Of a stretch of 6,871 bases of DNA, positions 4,240 to 6,871 are shown piece after piece. Below the pieces are notes generated by a model, which worked only from the letters and a program-made list of their open reading frames with translations, made no database searches and was not told where the DNA came from. Positions within the stretch are counted from its first letter, which is position 1. The number at the start of each line of letters is the position of its first letter. Made by a program: the position numbers and the translations under genes. This stretch comes from Oscillospiraceae bacterium (lineage in GTDB: Bacteria > Bacillota > Clostridia > Oscillospirales > Oscillospiraceae). The stretch covers positions 1 through 6,871 of the forward strand of contig JAGAMQ010000026.1 in assembly GCA_017624645.1 (NCBI GenBank), given 5' to 3'.

Positions 4240-6871
4240 ATGGCTGAACAGAATCAAAAAAGGGAAAGGGCAGGGCGGACTCCGCCTGTAAGTCTTGACA
4301 CCGTCTATAGGATATGGAGGGTGGTCTTTGCTTGTGCAAAAGTGTTTATCGGTGCAGCAGCCACAGTCCTTTTGATTGTGCTTGCCTGCGGTTTTGTGCT
4401 GGCCGGCGCATTGGGGGATTATTTGGAACAGGATATTCTACCCTCTGCAGGTCTTGTGCTGGAGAATTACGATATGGATTCCCCCTCCTACATTTACTAC
4501 GTAGATGAGAACGGTGATATCCAAAAGCTGCAGGATATCCATGCCAGCACCTCCTGGGAAAATGCGGATTTTGAGGAACTTCCCAAGCCGCTGATCCATG
4601 CAGCGGTGGCCATTGAGGACAAGCGCTTCTATGAGCATCAGGGCGTGGACTGGTTCACTACCATTAAGGCATTTGCCAATATGTTCTTCGGCACCACCAC
4701 TGTGGGTGGATCCAGCATCACCCAGCAGTTGATCAAGAACCGCACCGGTGCGGATAGTGTTACTGTGCAGAGAAAGGTCATGGAGTTTTTCCAGGCGACA
4801 CTGGTGGAGAAGAATTACGACAAGGACACGATCATGGAGATGTATATGAACTCCATTTACCTTGGTCAAGGTTGCCGCGGTGTCAAAAGTGCCGCCAAAA
4901 CCTATTATGGCAAGCCCTTGCAGACCTTGACGGTTGCGGAATGTGCCAGTCTCATCAGCATTACCAATAACCCCTCCCTGTATGATCCCTACAGTGATTC
5001 GGAGTTCTCCTTTGAGGGACAGGTCCGTAACGGCAAGGAAAGAAACCGCTACCGCATGATGCTGGTACTGGACGAGATGCTTTCCCAGGGTTATATCACT
5101 CAGGAAGAGTATACTGAGGCTGTGGCGCAGGAGCTGGTTTTGAAAAACGGCATTGCCCCAGAGGACCGTTGGATTGTCTGTGGCAACGAAAACTGTGACT
5201 ATCAGGGCCTGGCGGCCACCTATAAGGCATCCGGCGAAAATCTGATCTGCCCAAAGTGCGGTCACAATAACGAAAAAGAACTGAACCACTCCCAGGAGGT
5301 TTACTCCTATTTCGTTGATACGCTGCTTATGGATCTTGCCAAGGACCTGGCTGCAAAGGATGGTATCACCAACTGGAACAAGGATGTCTGGGAGAACTAT
5401 CTGGAACTGATCAGCAGAAGCGGCTACCATATTTATTCCACCCTGGATATGCGGGTGCAGAATCAGATCGATAAGATATATAAGGATCTCAAGGAGATTC
5501 CCGATACAAGAAGTGCTCAGCAGATTCAATCCGCCATCGTTGTGGTTAACAGCGAGACCGGAGATATAGCCGGAATGGCCGGCGGTGTGGGTAACGATAA
5601 GGTCCACTTTGGTCTGAACCGTGCCACCCAGTCCAAGCTACAGTCCGGTTCTTCCATTAAGCCCCTTTCTATCTATGCCCCCGGCTTTGAGCAGGGAACC
5701 ATTACTCCGGCAACGGTTATCAAGGACCTGCCTTTGAACTATACCAACGGGGCATGGCCTCATAACGATACCAGAACCTATTCCTATACCCGTACCGTTT
5801 ATACGGGTATTCAGGAATCGGTCAACGCGGTAGCTGCCAATACCTTGAAGCTGATCGGTGACAGTTATGGCTTTTCTTACCTGACAAAGTCCTTTGGGAT
5901 CTCCACCCTTGTGGAGCCGGAGGATATGAACTTTGCGTCTCTGGCATTGGGTGCCCAGCATTACGGTGTTACGGTGCGGGATATGGCTGCTGCCTTTGCC
6001 ACTTTCACCAACGACGGTGTGTACCGTGAGGCGAGAACCTATACCAAGGTTTACGACAGCAAGGGAAATCTGGTGCTGGAGAATACCCAGGATGCCAAGG
6101 AGATTCTGGGAGAAAAGGCAGTCAATTACACCAACTATTGTCTGGTAAATGCAGTCAATAAGGGTACCGGTGAAAATGCCGCCATCAGCGGTATGCAGAT
6201 CGCCGGTAAGACCGGTACCACTTCTAACCGTAAGGACCGCTGGTTCTGCGGATATTCCGGTTACTATACGGCTGCTTTGTGGATGGGCTATGACCAGCCT
6301 GAAGAGATCACCTTGAGCCCCAATCCCGCACCTAAGCTGTGGAAGAAGGTTATGGGACCTCTGCATAAAGATCTTAAGAATGTGAGCCTTTACGATACCT
6401 CCAAGATGACTTCTGTTACGGTCTGTCTGGATTCCGGAAAGATCGCCACAGATGCCTGTAGAGCAGATATTAGAGGTGCCCGTACAGAAACGGTGATGGT
6501 CTACCCGGAGGACAAACCCAAAGGAACCTGTGATAAGCATACGATGGTGGAGCTGTGCAGCTCCGGCACCGGTGCGGCAACGGAGTACTGCAGGAATTTT
6601 GCAGCGGTGGATCCCAATGTGAAGCTGACACCCAAGGCACTGCTCAAGCTCAATGCAAAGGAACTCCAAGAGATCCAGAAAGCTATGGGCAGTGGTTTGA
6701 CCGGTCAGTATACCCGTGATGATTATATCTATCTGGTGGACAGCAACGGTAAGGACGCGGCTTTCTATGGCCTTAGAAACAATATCAATTCCGGTGTTGT
6801 AGCACCCTATAAGGTCTGCACAGTGCATACGCAGAAAAATTGGCTGGGCCAACAGACCGGAAATCAGGGGA
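4240..6871 (+). CDS. Class A penicillin-binding protein (bifunctional transglycosylase/transpeptidase), 3' end beyond window
   Basis: The frame stays open for 877 codons and leaves the window, so the C-terminus is missing. Anchored by one membrane helix (about 28-54), it polymerises and cross-links peptidoglycan on the outer face. The GT51 glycosyltransferase domain shows AVAIEDKRFYEHQGVDW (122-138, catalytic E126), GGSSITQQLIKN (156-167), a second acidic site at E190, and YMNSIYLGQGCRGV (202-215). The transpeptidase domain shows SSIK (471-474, nucleophile S471), SVN (527-529) and KTGT (657-660), so both activities look intact. Between them is an unusual insertion with C314, C319, C337 and C340 (listed separately). 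After the transpeptidase domain comes a cysteine-rich stretch (C729, C740, C764, C773, C784), then at least 90 further residues. The ATG at 4240-4242 has GGAGGT 6 nt upstream. Rare use of TTA, CTA and TCA codons gives long antisense frames. Confidence 0.95.
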   Translation, partial: MAEQNQKRERAGRTPPVSLDTVYRIWRVVFACAKVFIGAAATVLLIVLACGFVLAGALGDYLEQDILPSAGLVLENYDMDSPSYIYYVDENGDIQKLQDIHASTSWENADFEELPKPLIHAAVAIEDKRFYEHQGVDWFTTIKAFANMFFGTTTVGGSSITQQLIKNRTGADSVTVQRKVMEFFQATLVEKNYDKDTIMEMYMNSIYLGQGCRGVKSAAKTYYGKPLQTLTVAECASLISITNNPSLYDPYSDSEFSFEGQVRNGKERNRYRMMLVLDEMLSQGYITQEEYTEAVAQELVLKNGIAPEDRWIVCGNENCDYQGLAATYKASGENLICPKCGHNNEKELNHSQEVYSYFVDTLLMDLAKDLAAKDGITNWNKDVWENYLELISRSGYHIYSTLDMRVQNQIDKIYKDLKEIPDTRSAQQIQSAIVVVNSETGDIAGMAGGVGNDKVHFGLNRATQSKLQSGSSIKPLSIYAPGFEQGTITPATVIKDLPLNYTNGAWPHNDTRTYSYTRTVYTGIQESVNAVAANTLKLIGDSYGFSYLTKSFGISTLVEPEDMNFASLALGAQHYGVTVRDMAAAFATFTNDGVYREARTYTKVYDSKGNLVLENTQDAKEILGEKAVNYTNYCLVNAVNKGTGENAAISGMQIAGKTGTTSNRKDRWFCGYSGYYTAALWMGYDQPEEITLSPNPAPKLWKKVMGPLHKDLKNVSLYDTSKMTSVTVCLDSGKIATDACRADIRGARTETVMVYPEDKPKGTCDKHTMVELCSSGTGAATEYCRNFAAVDPNVKLTPKALLKLNAKELQEIQKAMGSGLTGQYTRDDYIYLVDSNGKDAAFYGLRNNINSGVVAPYKVCTVHTQKNWLGQQTGNQG
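5179..5259 (+). other. Zinc-ribbon-like four-cysteine insertion in the PBP
   Basis: Residues 314-340 of the PBP read C-G-N-E-N-C, then 17 residues, then C-P-K-C followed by G-H-N-N. That is two cysteine knuckles (C-x4-C and C-x2-C-G) spaced as in small zinc ribbons or rubredoxin-like folds. The insertion falls after the glycosyltransferase domain and just before the linker segment YSYFVDTLL that leads into the transpeptidase domain. It lies on the extracellular side, where metal ribbons are uncommon. Two disulfides are an alternative. Confidence 0.7.

Noticed and set aside
4438..6852. Two long minus-strand open frames (389 and 404 codons) opposite the PBP gene
   Set aside because: They are in exact codon register with the PBP, and their stops fall opposite the rare sense codon CTA at 4438 and 5638. 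Antisense stops in this register need sense TTA, CTA or TCA codons, which this gene hardly uses, so the long frames are a codon-bias artefact. The encoded sequences show no family motifs.

Overview
The window looks like a chromosomal segment from a Gram-positive Firmicute of class Clostridia, probably an Oscillospiraceae/Ruminococcaceae-type anaerobe. This is an inference from four things: the rpmG-secE order, strong AGGAGG-type ribosome sites, sigma-A-type promoters with 17-bp spacers, and a mix of ruvX (yrrK), a DUF1292 gene (yrzB-like), a membrane-anchored parvulin foldase and a large class A penicillin-binding protein (PBP). No plasmid, phage, IS or CRISPR feature is visible; the content is core chromosomal.

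Layout. 1-250 (minus): the 5' end of secE and all of rpmG, read from a well-formed promoter at 381-409 through a leader of about 120 nt. 486-902 (plus): ruvX, with its own -10 element at 444-449, divergent from rpmG. 878-1599 (minus): two overlapping four-helix half-genes of the TauE/SafE (TSUP) transporter family, the first with a TTG start whose Shine-Dalgarno lies inside a 14-bp hairpin. 1682-3334 (minus): a 550-residue membrane-anchored peptidyl-prolyl isomerase with one good and one degenerate parvulin-like domain. Its promoter is preceded by a tandem 10-bp repeat. 3499-3721 (minus): a structured non-coding RNA of about 193 nt, best matched to 6S RNA, ending in a strong intrinsic terminator. 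3728-4006 (minus): a DUF1292 gene. 4007-4239: a divergent promoter region. 4240 to the window end (plus): a class A PBP, open at the right edge, with an unusual four-cysteine zinc-ribbon-like insertion between its glycosyltransferase and transpeptidase domains.

How the parts relate. The PBP builds peptidoglycan outside the membrane, and the parvulin protein is the kind of extracytoplasmic foldase (PrsA/SurA-like) that helps such proteins fold, so the right half has a cell-envelope theme. The 6S-like RNA, if correct, would act on RNA polymerase and is not specific to its neighbours. RuvX and DUF1292 proteins are close neighbours in many Firmicutes (yrrK-yrzB in Bacillus subtilis); here about 2.8 kb containing the TSUP and foldase genes separates them.

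Most notable points: the cysteine insertion in the PBP, the Shine-Dalgarno-sequestering hairpin before the split TSUP transporter, the 6S-like RNA directly behind DUF1292, and the tandem repeat upstream of the foldase promoter. All are read by eye; none has been checked against databases.
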